Positions 35,188 through 43,532 of a stretch of 64,000 nt of DNA are shown piece after piece. Below the pieces are notes generated by a model that saw only the letters and a program-made list of their open reading frames with translations, had not been told where the DNA came from and ran no database searches. Each line of letters begins with the position of its first letter. The stretch's first letter is position 1. The position numbers were made by a program, and so were the translations under genes. The stretch is from JAGORY01 sp964517585 (GTDB lineage: Bacteria > Patescibacteriota > Gracilibacteria > Peribacterales > Peribacteraceae): contig CAZFCB010000001.1 in assembly GCA_964517585.1 (NCBI GenBank), forward strand, positions 1 through 64,000. The letters run 5' to 3'.

Positions 35188-36536
35188 GCACGATCGATAT
35201 TCTGCCGGCAGCAAAACTGGCCGAAGCCATGAAGGCTCCGCCAGATGCGCTGACCGAAACGCAGATTGCAGCAAGCTCACTTGATGATCTGGACGCTGCT
35301 GCGAAAATTATCGAGGAAAAAAACTATGTGATCAATGAAAAAGCGCGAGAACGTATACGTGCACGATTTGAAATACTAAAAGGTTTAGAAAAAACTGACG
35401 AGGCGCTGGCGAATCTTTACAAGCGCGTTCACCTCATGCGCTTACTGGAAATAAAAGCATCTGTTGCACCAGCACCATCGAGAATGGACTTCGTCGCATC
35501 TCTCCTGAGTGGTGCCGCAGCAAAGACAGAAGGCATCCCCGTCATCGGTTTCGTCACAAGCTTCTTTAAAGATATGAAGGGTCGTTCCATTGAACGTGCA
35601 TGGTTCAACGTTCTTGCAACATTTGAGAAGAATCCAGCTGTTGCCAGCGCTACCAGTAGTGTGGTTCTTGGGCCAATTGGATCGATGGTGGGTCTTCTTG
35701 GAATAAACTTCGGCGCACGTGAACGTCTGCTGACATTCGATATTCAGGATGCAATCGCCGCAGAAAAAATAGCAAGTGAGAAAATATCATTCTCAGGAGT
35801 TGCCAAGGGAGATTTAGAAAAATTCAAAGACAAACTTGCAAGCGTGAATATTATGAGCGCGACAACACAATATGTACGTGACCAGCGCAAACTGCTCCCG
35901 TCTGGCACTGAGATCATAGTTTCGCTGGAAGCGATACTGAATACCGAGAAAACACAGGCTGACATCGTCCAGAAAGAAGTGACGAGAAAAAAGAATATTG
36001 TCATAGCACAATGGAAGCCACTCGATATCTCCGAAGTTACATTCGGAACAACAGTCAGCGCGAAGAAAAACGGTACAGGCCGGTTTGAGATCACAGTACC
36101 AGAGGGAGAACTCGCAGACGGATCCCCCTCTTCAACCGCAACAAAGACGCTGCAGCTCGCGATGACAACTCTCAGTAATGCAAAAGAGATCAGCATCGTT
36201 CCAGAGACTGAATCTCTGACAATCGACACTCGCGCAAAGAGCATCAAGATTCCTGCGGATTCTATGGACATCACACCGTCTCTCAATGGTGCATTCTCCG
36301 TGACGCAGAGTCGTCTCGGCACCATTGTTTTTGATGACAGCGAATTGTCATCCACAACAATGCAGGCAAAATTCGTGCCGAAAACGTTGCTCCTCGGCTC
36401 CAATTCAGAGCGCATGACATCACTCGATCACCTCTCTGGTCTGTGCTCACTCTTGAGCGATGCGACGTCAGGTGATCTCTTTGTCTATAACGGTGGATCC
36501 TGGAGGCCGTCGACTCCGACTCCTATTTCGGCTTAA
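35184..36536 (+). CDS. Unknown protein, third gene of the operon
   Basis: The 450-residue protein has a helical N-terminal half with a hydrophobic stretch near residues 150-185 (ATSSVVLGPIGSMVGLLGINFGA) that could insert in or contact a membrane. The C-terminal half is beta-rich and ends GDLFVYNGGSWRPS. The paralogous style with the preceding gene (repeated 'Asp-Ala-Leu' helices) suggests a shared origin, but this is by eye only. The ATG overlaps the preceding stop. Function unknown. Confidence 0.6.
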   Translation: MSTIDILPAAKLAEAMKAPPDALTETQIAASSLDDLDAAAKIIEEKNYVINEKARERIRARFEILKGLEKTDEALANLYKRVHLMRLLEIKASVAPAPSRMDFVASLLSGAAAKTEGIPVIGFVTSFFKDMKGRSIERAWFNVLATFEKNPAVASATSSVVLGPIGSMVGLLGINFGARERLLTFDIQDAIAAEKIASEKISFSGVAKGDLEKFKDKLASVNIMSATTQYVRDQRKLLPSGTEIIVSLEAILNTEKTQADIVQKEVTRKKNIVIAQWKPLDISEVTFGTTVSAKKNGTGRFEITVPEGELADGSPSSTATKTLQLAMTTLSNAKEISIVPETESLTIDTRAKSIKIPADSMDITPSLNGAFSVTQSRLGTIVFDDSELSSTTMQAKFVPKTLLLGSNSERMTSLDHLSGLCSLLSDATSGDLFVYNGGSWRPSTPTPISA

Positions 36537-36547
36537 CCCTTTTTTCT

Positions 36548-37150
36548 ATGGAAGCATCTGTCGACAAACTAAAAGAAAATCCCATCGCAGTACCGGAAGA
36601 CAAGCGTGCAGCTCTCGCTGCACTTTCAAGTAGAATCGCACGAGAGGATCCTGTATCAGCGACGAAGCTGAATAGTGTTGATAGTAAACCCGATGTCTTG
36701 GAAGGTCTGCGAGGACTAAGGCAAATGGTCGAAAGCGGACGCGTGACCAGTGTCACACAATTCGAGGTCGATGCCATCCGCGACTCCATCGAGGCAGCGC
36801 CTATGGGCCTCAGTACTCGTCCAGCTGAACAGCTGGCCCAAAGAGGCCTCGATGCTTTCAGCACCTTGAATCCTGGAGTGAAACAGGCTGCAATTGGTGC
36901 AACTGTGGTTGGCGGTGGAATCCTTGGATTGATGGGGGCCAACAAATTTTTTGGCGGAGCAAAAAAAACGATCATACAAGCATGGGACAAAACGTTGGAT
37001 CTTGGGGAAGCAGGCCTAAAGAAGGCAGGAAGCCTTTTCTCGTGGCTTCTCAAAACTGCAGCGTACGCGGGAGCTGGTGCACTCACAGTTATGGGCGTGC
37101 AGCACGTGATGAAAGGCAAAGCTCCAACGGAGACGCCACCAACTGTCTGA
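36548..37150 (+). CDS. Unknown protein with C-terminal membrane segments, fourth gene of the operon
   Basis: The N-terminal 110 residues are helical and charged. From about residue 118 a glycine-rich hydrophobic stretch (AAIGATVVGGGILGLMGANKFFGG) and a second one near 158-185 suggest two membrane helices. The C-terminus is short and proline-rich. It follows the preceding gene after 11 nt without a Shine-Dalgarno sequence. It could be the membrane component of a lineage-specific complex; this is inference from gene order. Confidence 0.6.
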   Translation: MEASVDKLKENPIAVPEDKRAALAALSSRIAREDPVSATKLNSVDSKPDVLEGLRGLRQMVESGRVTSVTQFEVDAIRDSIEAAPMGLSTRPAEQLAQRGLDAFSTLNPGVKQAAIGATVVGGGILGLMGANKFFGGAKKTIIQAWDKTLDLGEAGLKKAGSLFSWLLKTAAYAGAGALTVMGVQHVMKGKAPTETPPTV

Positions 37151-37165
37151 GAGTAGAATGGAACC

Positions 37166-37960
37166 ATGTCTCTCTCGTACTCGCAGCTCTCACTGTATCG
37201 TCGCTGCCCAAAACAATATGAATTCGGCGTGGTGAAAAAAATCAGTCGCCCAATCAGCGCCGGTGAAAGTTTCGGCAGTAGCATTCATAACACGCTGAAG
37301 CGTTTTGGTGCATTAGAGATGAGATTATCGAGGGCGCATGATCACGAAAAACCACTACAACTCTTTACCGATGAATCTGCGCACGATATGCCGACAGAAC
37401 TAACACTCACGACACTGCTGACCATGTGGCGAGAGTGCTTCATCGCACAAGGATACGACTCTCAAGCTGAGATGGATCTGAAGCTTGAAGAAGGTACGCG
37501 AGCACTACGCCACTACTTTCATTGGTGGAGTACACGAGCACGAAACGTTCTGTGCATCGAAAAAAGTTTTACGTTTGCCATCGAAGGATCTCCCGAAAAG
37601 CTGAGTGGCCGCTTTGACCGCATCGAAAAAAATGACGATGGCCTACACATCATCGACTTCAAATCCTCAAGCCCACGAATGCCTGAGGAAATCGCAACCG
37701 ATCTACAGCTTTCTGTCTACGCACTGGCAGCACGAGACGTGTGGAAAGAGCCTGTTATTGCGCTCACACTCCTGTTTCTGACGGCAGACGGCGTCGTAGA
37801 GCAAAGTACAACGAGGTCTGAGTCGGAGCTCAAAGATGCCCTCACAAGCATCCGGCTCTTATCCGAACGAATTGGTGCAAAGGATTTTGTAGCAACGCCC
37901 TCCAGAGATAAGTGCACGTACTGTCCCTACAAAAATATTTGTCGTTTTAAAATAATCTAA
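37166..37960 (+). CDS. RecB-like PD-(D/E)xK nuclease with a C-terminal Cys cluster
   Basis: The 264-residue protein belongs to the PDDEXK_1 / Cas4-AddB-like family. The first Cys lies in YRRCPKQYEF near residue 14, the nuclease motif IIDFKSSS near 155-162, the QLSVYALAA motif near 175-183, and the remaining three Cys in CTYCPYKNIC at the C-terminus. This pattern ligates an Fe-S cluster and cuts DNA ends. It starts 15 nt after the unknown operon, so it could be its fifth gene. No CRISPR array is present, so a Cas4 role is unlikely. Confidence 0.85.
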   Translation: MSLSYSQLSLYRRCPKQYEFGVVKKISRPISAGESFGSSIHNTLKRFGALEMRLSRAHDHEKPLQLFTDESAHDMPTELTLTTLLTMWRECFIAQGYDSQAEMDLKLEEGTRALRHYFHWWSTRARNVLCIEKSFTFAIEGSPEKLSGRFDRIEKNDDGLHIIDFKSSSPRMPEEIATDLQLSVYALAARDVWKEPVIALTLLFLTADGVVEQSTTRSESELKDALTSIRLLSERIGAKDFVATPSRDKCTYCPYKNICRFKII

Positions 37961-37989
37961 AAACCTAAGGCATTGGATAACTTTATACA

Positions 37990-38107
37990 CAGGGATGGCG
38001 CGCGCAGCAGTGGGGGGCTGCGGGTAAACCTCGTCCGCCTCAGCGGACAGGCGGGGTGTCTGCGCGCACGCGTTTTTTGGTCCTTTTTGCCGCTTGGGCA
38101 AAAAGAA
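37990..38107. repeat. Structured intergenic repeat, copy 1
   Basis: A GC-rich block of about 118 bp lies between two convergent genes. It has an outer inverted repeat (GCGCGCGCAG near 38000 and CTGCGCGCAC near 38060), a central hairpin GTCCGC-CTCA-GCGGAC, and a terminal hairpin TTTTTGCC-GCTTG-GGCAAAAA (38084-38104) that looks like a bidirectional terminator. Two more copies are at 42957-43079 and 51805-51926. Two hairpin positions differ from those copies by compensatory changes. Confidence 0.8.
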
Positions 38108-38113
38108 CAAATC

Positions 38114-38863
38114 TTAAAGTGCTCCACCAGCAAACCCTTTCAATGCAACACCAACAAAATATGCAACGAAGGCACAGATGGATCCGACACCGAGAATCTC
38201 GAGTGGTCCTTTGATGAGCCGTTCGCGCGTTACCCAACTTCGTAGCAGCCCAAGAATAAGTAGCGCACCAGCAGCACTAATGATTGTGACGGTAAAACGC
38301 ATGTCTTCATCGAGGGGTAACAAGTAGGGAATAATAGGAATACTGCCAAACAGAACGAATGCAGTAAACGTCATCACAGCATGGAGTACAGGCGTCCCAT
38401 CTTCCTCGGCGGTCATGCCGTGTTCCTCGCGCATCATCGTATCTGCCCACATGTTCTTGTCGGATGTAATTATCTCTGTTGCACGGTCAAGATCCGCTCC
38501 TCTGAAACCTTTGGCTTCAAAAATTTCACGAATTTCCTCACGCTCGATGTCTGGGATCTCTTCGATCTCTCGGAACTCTTCTTTGAGAAGTCGTTGATAA
38601 TTATCCAGGCGCGATTTACCGGAAAGATAATTCCCAAGACCCATCGACAGTCCATCTGCAAGCACATTTGCGAAGCCAAGAATAACGATAATGTACGATG
38701 CCAGCTCCGCACCAGCAACGCCAGAAACCACAGCAAACGTCGTGACGATACCGTCATTGGCACCGTACACAATGTCATGAATGTACGGCCCAAGAGTACT
38801 GCCATGCGGCTCCGAATCTCGGTGTCTGGCTAATGCCCGTTTAATATCAGTTCGATCTGTCAT
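38114..38863 (-). CDS. VIT1/CCC1 family metal transporter
   Basis: Members carry Fe2+ or Mn2+ out of the cytosol. The N-terminal pair of helices has IHDIVYGANDGIVTTFAVVSG and ANVLADGLSMGLGNYLS. A soluble charged segment of about 80 residues holds the EEFREIEEIPDIEREEI metal-binding-like run, followed by three more helices. The 249 residues and five-helix layout are normal for the family. Its stop faces the convergent nuclease gene across repeat copy 1. Confidence 0.85.
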   Translation of the reverse strand: MTDRTDIKRALARHRDSEPHGSTLGPYIHDIVYGANDGIVTTFAVVSGVAGAELASYIIVILGFANVLADGLSMGLGNYLSGKSRLDNYQRLLKEEFREIEEIPDIEREEIREIFEAKGFRGADLDRATEIITSDKNMWADTMMREEHGMTAEEDGTPVLHAVMTFTAFVLFGSIPIIPYLLPLDEDMRFTVTIISAAGALLILGLLRSWVTRERLIKGPLEILGVGSICAFVAYFVGVALKGFAGGAL

Positions 38864-38902
38864 CAGAAAAAAGTATACTACTCTCTACCCATGCCCCCTA
38901 AC

Positions 38903-39436
38903 TCACTTTTTTGGTAGGTGTTTTTTTGAGCTGTAGTTTTCCTGATCGCGCAGTGCGTGTACAGCCTCTTTGAGGTCAGGACGAAAGCGACCAAGAATCT
39001 CAATACTCGGCTCTTTGACGAAGTTACCATCTATCTCCTGCATGAGAATACTGTGAATCGCAGGACTCAAATGACCACGGATCATCGAAAGAAATTTTGC
39101 AGGAGCAGAAATATGGACAGCCTGAATCCCCTGTTCACGAATAGACTGCTCAATATACTTCACAATTTCGTTCGCAAAATTCTTCATCCGATTCTTTTCG
39201 GACTGATTGAGATCTCCAGTGCCTGAAACCATGCCGCCAGAACTCATGGCAGCTGGGCTTCTGGTCTGACCCTGCTTATCGCTAAATTCAAGCTCTTTCG
39301 ATGTCAGCATGTCCTGCTCTGCAATAGCGTGCCCTCCCACATTCAACAGTCGACAGTGATGGGAATCACAGACCACAAGTAACGTGGATTTTTCGACGTC
39401 CGGCATAGCATCGGGAAGACGAATAGTGTGAGACAT
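38903..39436 (-). CDS. Host_attach family protein
   Basis: The 177-residue protein matches the family first named for a protein needed for attachment to host cells. The N-terminus has LLVVCDSHHCRLLNV, followed by a basic Ser/Gly-rich loop, and an alpha/beta C-terminal half (ISAPAKFLSMIRGHLSP) like the mRNA-surveillance Pelota/eRF1 fold. The family name does not establish the function. I chose the start at 39436 (MSHTIRLPD). A role in the association of an episymbiont with its host is speculation. Confidence 0.7.
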   Translation of the reverse strand: MSHTIRLPDAMPDVEKSTLLVVCDSHHCRLLNVGGHAIAEQDMLTSKELEFSDKQGQTRSPAAMSSGGMVSGTGDLNQSEKNRMKNFANEIVKYIEQSIREQGIQAVHISAPAKFLSMIRGHLSPAIHSILMQEIDGNFVKEPSIEILGRFRPDLKEAVHALRDQENYSSKKHLPKK

Positions 39437-39570
39437 ACAAAAGAAGGAAAGAAATGCCACACAATCCTGCATGGTGGATTCTGAAATGACAATTGACAGT
39501 GAGTTCGATGCTCTCGTGATGTCGTAAGCGTGTCACAATGCATTCTTTTGTAGGAAGAGGGCTTTAGAGC

Positions 39571-39598
39571 TTGAAGGAATGCTTTTCTTGGCTATACT
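39571..39598 (+). promoter_or_regulatory. Promoter of tRNA-Glu(CUC)
   Basis: TTGAAG (39571-39576) and TATACT (39593-39598) are 16 bp apart, giving a start near 39605, just upstream of the tRNA gene at 39621. Confidence 0.55.
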
Positions 39599-39620
39599 TG
39601 CCGAGCTCTTTTCAGCGTAC

Positions 39621-39695
39621 GGCTCCATCGTCTAACGGTTAGGACACAGGATTCTCATTCCTGTAATCGGGGTTCGATTCCCCGTGGAGCTACCA
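39621..39695 (+). tRNA. tRNA-Glu (anticodon CUC)
   Basis: The cloverleaf has acceptor stem GGCTCCA/TGGAGCT with a G-U first pair, anticodon stem CAGGA/TCCTG with loop TTCTCAT (anticodon CTC), and T arm CGGGG/CCCCG with loop TTCGATT. CCA is encoded. It reads GAG. With the UUC tRNA at 11072 it gives two Glu isoacceptors in this window. Confidence 0.95.
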
Positions 39696-39723
39696 CCGTC
39701 AGTATGCTTACGAGCGTCTCATC

Positions 39724-40881
39724 ATGCTGGAAAGGATCCGTAAGCTTCGGCGCACTATTGGTGCCATTTTCAGGTCAGTGCAGGCTTCGCTTCGTGGGCC
39801 AGAGCTTAGTACTACGAAGATGAAACATGTTTTTGCTTCATTCGGAGCGCAAGAACGAAAAAAATTTACAGAAGTCACACACGACGACGTGCATGTGTAT
39901 TTTCGTAAAAAAGCGTTCAAGTGCATGAAGCGAACAATTGCCAATGCAAAGAAATCCATCGACATGCGGATGTTTATTTGGCTTGCAGACGGAACAGGCC
40001 GCAGCATTGCCTCGCTCTTGGTGACTGCAGCACGTAGAGGTGTTCAGGTAAAGATTCACAAAGAAATGATTGGAGATATTTTTGAATTTGCTGATGATTT
40101 CGCAACGACAAAAAATGACCCTCATCCAATCTGGAAAGCATTCTGGCATCACCCAAACATCACTGTGATTCATAAAAATAATCATGATCACTCAAAGACA
40201 TTCATTGTTGATGATGAAATACTGCTCGTCTCGAGCATGAATATCGGCGATGCCTACTGCAATAACTGGCACGAGTGCCTGGTGGAACTACGTGGCAGAC
40301 GATTCGTAGAAGAATACCTGAGTGGAGAAGTAGGGATACCAAGACAGACAAAGCGTGGGAACATAAAAGTACTCAGAAGCTCGTTAGAACACCCGATGCT
40401 TCCCGCTGTTCTCTCGCTCATTCATAGTGCTACAAAGAGTATTCGCATAGAGATGGCATACTTCTCAGACCAGAAAATTGTTGAAGTACTTGCAAAGAAA
40501 TCTCGTGATGGCGTCTTTCTCTTTCTCGTTATCCCCCACTCACCCGATGTACACCGCCACTCCAATTTGGCTGCAGTGGAAAAATTACTCAAGCTTGGAG
40601 ACAAAAATCGGATGTTTATTTTTCGTTATACTCGTGGCCTTCTCCATACAAAAATGATCATCATCGACAGAAAGACTCTCTTTATAGGATCAACAAATCT
40701 CATTACATCATCGCTCACTAAAATGTGCGAGACAAATGTTCTCATACACCGTCATCCTCACAAGTGTCTAAGAATCGTACGTCGTCAGTTTGCGAAAGAT
40801 GTATTCCAGAGTGTGAAGCTGGAAGCCAGTGAAATAACACGAACATCCTGGCAGAAGTTCCTCACGATTTTTGGCCTTTGA
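39724..40881 (+). CDS. Phospholipase D-like protein (cardiolipin synthase-type)
   Basis: Two HKD motifs are visible: HDHSKTFIVDD with SSMNIGD (about residues 154-180) and LLHTKMIIIDRK with STNLITSS (about 302-330). The two-motif layout matches cardiolipin synthase C / PLD-type phosphatidyltransferases. A short amphipathic N-terminus replaces the usual membrane helices, so the substrate remains open. It starts 28 bp after the tRNA-Glu gene and converges with rlmI with no gap. Confidence 0.8.
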   Translation: MLERIRKLRRTIGAIFRSVQASLRGPELSTTKMKHVFASFGAQERKKFTEVTHDDVHVYFRKKAFKCMKRTIANAKKSIDMRMFIWLADGTGRSIASLLVTAARRGVQVKIHKEMIGDIFEFADDFATTKNDPHPIWKAFWHHPNITVIHKNNHDHSKTFIVDDEILLVSSMNIGDAYCNNWHECLVELRGRRFVEEYLSGEVGIPRQTKRGNIKVLRSSLEHPMLPAVLSLIHSATKSIRIEMAYFSDQKIVEVLAKKSRDGVFLFLVIPHSPDVHRHSNLAAVEKLLKLGDKNRMFIFRYTRGLLHTKMIIIDRKTLFIGSTNLITSSLTKMCETNVLIHRHPHKCLRIVRRQFAKDVFQSVKLEASEITRTSWQKFLTIFGL

Positions 40882-42063
40882 TCATTCTATCCAGAGGAGA
40901 AGACTCTTGAGATAGTCTACTTCCGGATGAAAAATATTGACCGGATGATCGTACGCATGACGGTGCCTCTCAAGAATGCGAACTGACCGTCTCGCCTGTT
41001 GAGCGGCATGAAAAATAACTGTCTGAAAAAGCTGATGATCAATCTGATAACTACACGAACACGTGAGGAAGAAACTTCCGGGCACCAGCGCTTCCATTGC
41101 CATCCGGTTCATGTCCGTATAAGCATACTTAGCGCGTTCTATGTCTGTACTACGCTTCGCGAAAGCTGGAGGATCAAGAATAATGAAATCATACTTTCTC
41201 GGCATGGGCTTCCGACGTAAGAACGCAAATACGTCTTCGGTATAACCAGAGAATTTCGCCGCTGCTATGCCATTCACCTTCATATGTTCAGCTGCCTTTT
41301 CGATGGCCGCTTTATCGTAATCCACGGCATCTGCGGACTTCGCACCACCCATGAGCGCATTGAGTGAAAAGCCCCCAACATAGCTACAGCAATCAAGAAC
41401 CGTGCGTCCTTCCGCAAGCCGCCTGACGAGCGATCGCATTTCACGCTGATCTAAAAACAGTCCTGTCTTCTGACTCCCGAGAAGAGTGATCAAGTACGTG
41501 AGTCCTCGCTCTTTCACAGTCAACGTATCAGACCCTTTCCCCATCACCCATCCCTCGCGTGGCTCCATGCCTTCTTTCTTTCTACCTGGACCTGCTGACT
41601 TCTCAAAAATCGCAGTCGGCTTCAGTATGTCCGTCAATGTCTTGATAATCCAATCCCGAAGATTATCCATGCCTTTCGTCGTGAGCTGAATGACAAGTAC
41701 GGAATCATACTTATCGACGATGAGCCCCGGTACGCCGTCCCCTTCAGCATTAATATAACGAAACGCATTCGTGTCTTCTTTCGTGAAGAAAAGCTGTCGA
41801 AGATCAATTGATCGCTTCATTGTTTCACGTAACTGAATCAACGGATCATCTTTCTTGAACGCAATAGCACGAGCACAGATGTACGCTTTTCGGTTCAGTG
41901 TGGCGTAACAGAGAAAACCACCATCAGACCCTTGGACTTCAACGATCGTTCCATCTGGACAATCTGGATATGAAGACACAGACGTCTGAAACACCGCATG
42001 ATGCCTATTTTTCAGGTGAGGATCTCTGCCAGCCTTGAGACGAAGAACGGGATATGTCGTCAT
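40882..42063 (-). CDS. rlmI: 23S rRNA methyltransferase, RlmI family
   Basis: RlmI-like enzymes methylate C5 of a cytosine in 23S rRNA (m5C1962 in E. coli). The N-terminal PUA domain (LRLKAGRDPHLKNRHHAVF) is followed by the EEHVT-like linker (RYINAEGDGVPGLIVDKYD). The Rossmann domain has VLDCCSYVGGFSLNALMGGA and the motif IV LDPPAFAKR, with a second Cys in TCSCSYQ. The 393 residues are normal. The start at 42063 (MTTYPVLRL) omits 23 residues of the longer frame. Confidence 0.88.
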   Translation of the reverse strand: MTTYPVLRLKAGRDPHLKNRHHAVFQTSVSSYPDCPDGTIVEVQGSDGGFLCYATLNRKAYICARAIAFKKDDPLIQLRETMKRSIDLRQLFFTKEDTNAFRYINAEGDGVPGLIVDKYDSVLVIQLTTKGMDNLRDWIIKTLTDILKPTAIFEKSAGPGRKKEGMEPREGWVMGKGSDTLTVKERGLTYLITLLGSQKTGLFLDQREMRSLVRRLAEGRTVLDCCSYVGGFSLNALMGGAKSADAVDYDKAAIEKAAEHMKVNGIAAAKFSGYTEDVFAFLRRKPMPRKYDFIILDPPAFAKRSTDIERAKYAYTDMNRMAMEALVPGSFFLTCSCSYQIDHQLFQTVIFHAAQQARRSVRILERHRHAYDHPVNIFHPEVDYLKSLLLWIE

Positions 42064-42131
42064 GACCGAGAGACGGTAGCAGAGAGATGGGAAACGTGCA
42101 GCGAGAAAACTTACATAGTAAGCTTGGCACA

Positions 42132-42923
42132 ATGTTTTTTTGGAAGAAATCTTCGGCGAACAATATGAGTCCAGACGACATCATGCGTGAAAAACAAAAA
42201 ATTATACGCAAAGACGGTCCTTGGACAGCACATAACATTTCGCTCGGACATGGAGTCACAACGATGGGTGTGGAGAGAAATTACGACACAACAAAACTGG
42301 AGCTATGTGTAAAGACGATCACGGCAAGTACCGGAAGGCCAACCACAGAACTGCGCATTCTCGATCTTGCGTGCCTCGAAGGAATGTATTCGATCGAATA
42401 TGCAAGACTCGGAGCAACAGTCCTCGGCATCGAAGTGCGTAAACTGAATCTCGCAAAAGCGCGATTCGCAAAAAAGGCGCTCGGACTTCGGAACGTCGAA
42501 TTTATGAAAGCTGACGTACGAAATATCAGTAGAGAAACGTTAGGAACATTTGATGTCATCTTGATGAATGGAATCCTCTATCACATTGACAAGGCTGATC
42601 AATTATCATTCTTACAGTCAGCGGCAAACATGTGCACGGAGATGATGTACATTGATACACATGTCTCACTGACACCTGATGCAGAATTTACGAAAGACAA
42701 CATCACATTCACAGGAACAGAGTGGGAAGAATTTTCACCAGAAGCAACGCTCAAAGAGCGAGAGAAAATGCTCTGGGCTTCCTATGAGAATCCAAAAAGC
42801 TTCAAGCTGTCACTTCCCTCACTCCTCGCAGCACTGAAGCACGTCGGTTTCCATTCAACAGAAGTACTTAAACATATAGATGGACAGCCTACAGACCGGA
42901 TAGTCATTGCGGTCAAAAAATAA
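42132..42923 (+). CDS. Class I SAM-dependent methyltransferase, unknown substrate
   Basis: The 263-residue protein has motif I ILDLACLEGMYSIEYARLGA (around residues 75-95), the GIE acidic residue after it and DVILMNGILYHI (post II), followed by a 110-residue C-terminal region. It resembles CmoB-like and small-molecule methyltransferases, but no substrate can be assigned. I chose ATG 42132 (MFFWKK) because the residues before it are unlike the family. Repeat copy 2 follows its stop. Confidence 0.75.
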   Translation: MFFWKKSSANNMSPDDIMREKQKIIRKDGPWTAHNISLGHGVTTMGVERNYDTTKLELCVKTITASTGRPTTELRILDLACLEGMYSIEYARLGATVLGIEVRKLNLAKARFAKKALGLRNVEFMKADVRNISRETLGTFDVILMNGILYHIDKADQLSFLQSAANMCTEMMYIDTHVSLTPDAEFTKDNITFTGTEWEEFSPEATLKEREKMLWASYENPKSFKLSLPSLLAALKHVGFHSTEVLKHIDGQPTDRIVIAVKK

Positions 42924-42956
42924 TCAACATGAGGCGGCATTGTGTAACTCTATCCA

Positions 42957-43079
42957 AAGGGCAGGCGCGCGCAGCAGTGGGGGTCTGCGGGTAAGCCCCG
43001 TTCGCCGCAGCGAACAGGGCAGGGTATCTGCGCGCACGCGTTTTTTTGGTCCTTTTTTGTCGCTCGGACAAAAAAGGAC
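42957..43079. repeat. Structured intergenic repeat, copy 2
   Basis: About 123 bp between the methyltransferase gene and the convergent rlmH gene. It has the same outer inverted repeat, a central hairpin GTTCGC-CGCA-GCGAAC and the terminal hairpin CCTTTTTTGTC-GCTCG-GACAAAAAAGG. The terminal stem is longer than in copy 1 on both arms together, which keeps pairing intact. Confidence 0.8.
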
Positions 43080-43088
43080 GAAGAAGAA

Positions 43089-43532
43089 TTAGTGATGATA
43101 TCCGCTACCCGTCAGAATCGTATGCGCCCTATACAACTGCTCCAGAAACACTAGTTTGCACAGTTCATGCGGCAGTGTCAGACGGCTGAGTGACAAGACG
43201 AGGTTTGCCTTCTCCCGAATCCGATCGTCCAAACCGTACGCACCGCCTAAAACAAATGTCAAAGATTGACCGCTATCACGTTGCTTCCCGATCCACGATG
43301 CAAAATCGATCGATGAAAATTCTTTGCCCTTGTCATCGAGTGCGACGATGACGCCGTGCGTTTTCTCAAGTGCATCAAAAATTTTCTGCCGCTCTTCTTT
43401 TTCTTCTCCGGCATGGAGCACACGTTCTGTAAGATCACAAAAATGACTGAGACGATCCGAGTACAACTCGCAACCATCTTTGATCCACGGTGTCTTGACC
43501 TTCCCGACGGAAAGGAGAGTGATTTTGTGCAT
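43089..43532 (-). CDS. rlmH: 23S rRNA pseudouridine-1915 N3-methyltransferase RlmH
   Basis: RlmH methylates pseudouridine 1915 of 23S rRNA in helix 69 of assembled 70S ribosomes. The 147-residue SPOUT protein shows the knot motif FVLGGAYGLDD and the C-terminal LSLSRLTLPHELCKLVFLEQLYRAHTI stretch that ends GSGYHH. The start abuts the stop of the rlmD-like gene with no gap, so both are cotranscribed. Length is normal. Confidence 0.95.
   Translation of the reverse strand: MHKITLLSVGKVKTPWIKDGCELYSDRLSHFCDLTERVLHAGEEKEERQKIFDALEKTHGVIVALDDKGKEFSSIDFASWIGKQRDSGQSLTFVLGGAYGLDDRIREKANLVLSLSRLTLPHELCKLVFLEQLYRAHTILTGSGYHH

Noticed and set aside
37990..38107. Insertion sequence or MITE
   Set aside because: No transposase and no clear target-site duplications flank the copies; the pairing pattern fits a structured intergenic repeat better. 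A MITE origin is not excluded.
42281..42559. Minus-strand frame inside the methyltransferase gene
   Set aside because: It lies antisense to the conserved SAM-binding motif region; shadow.
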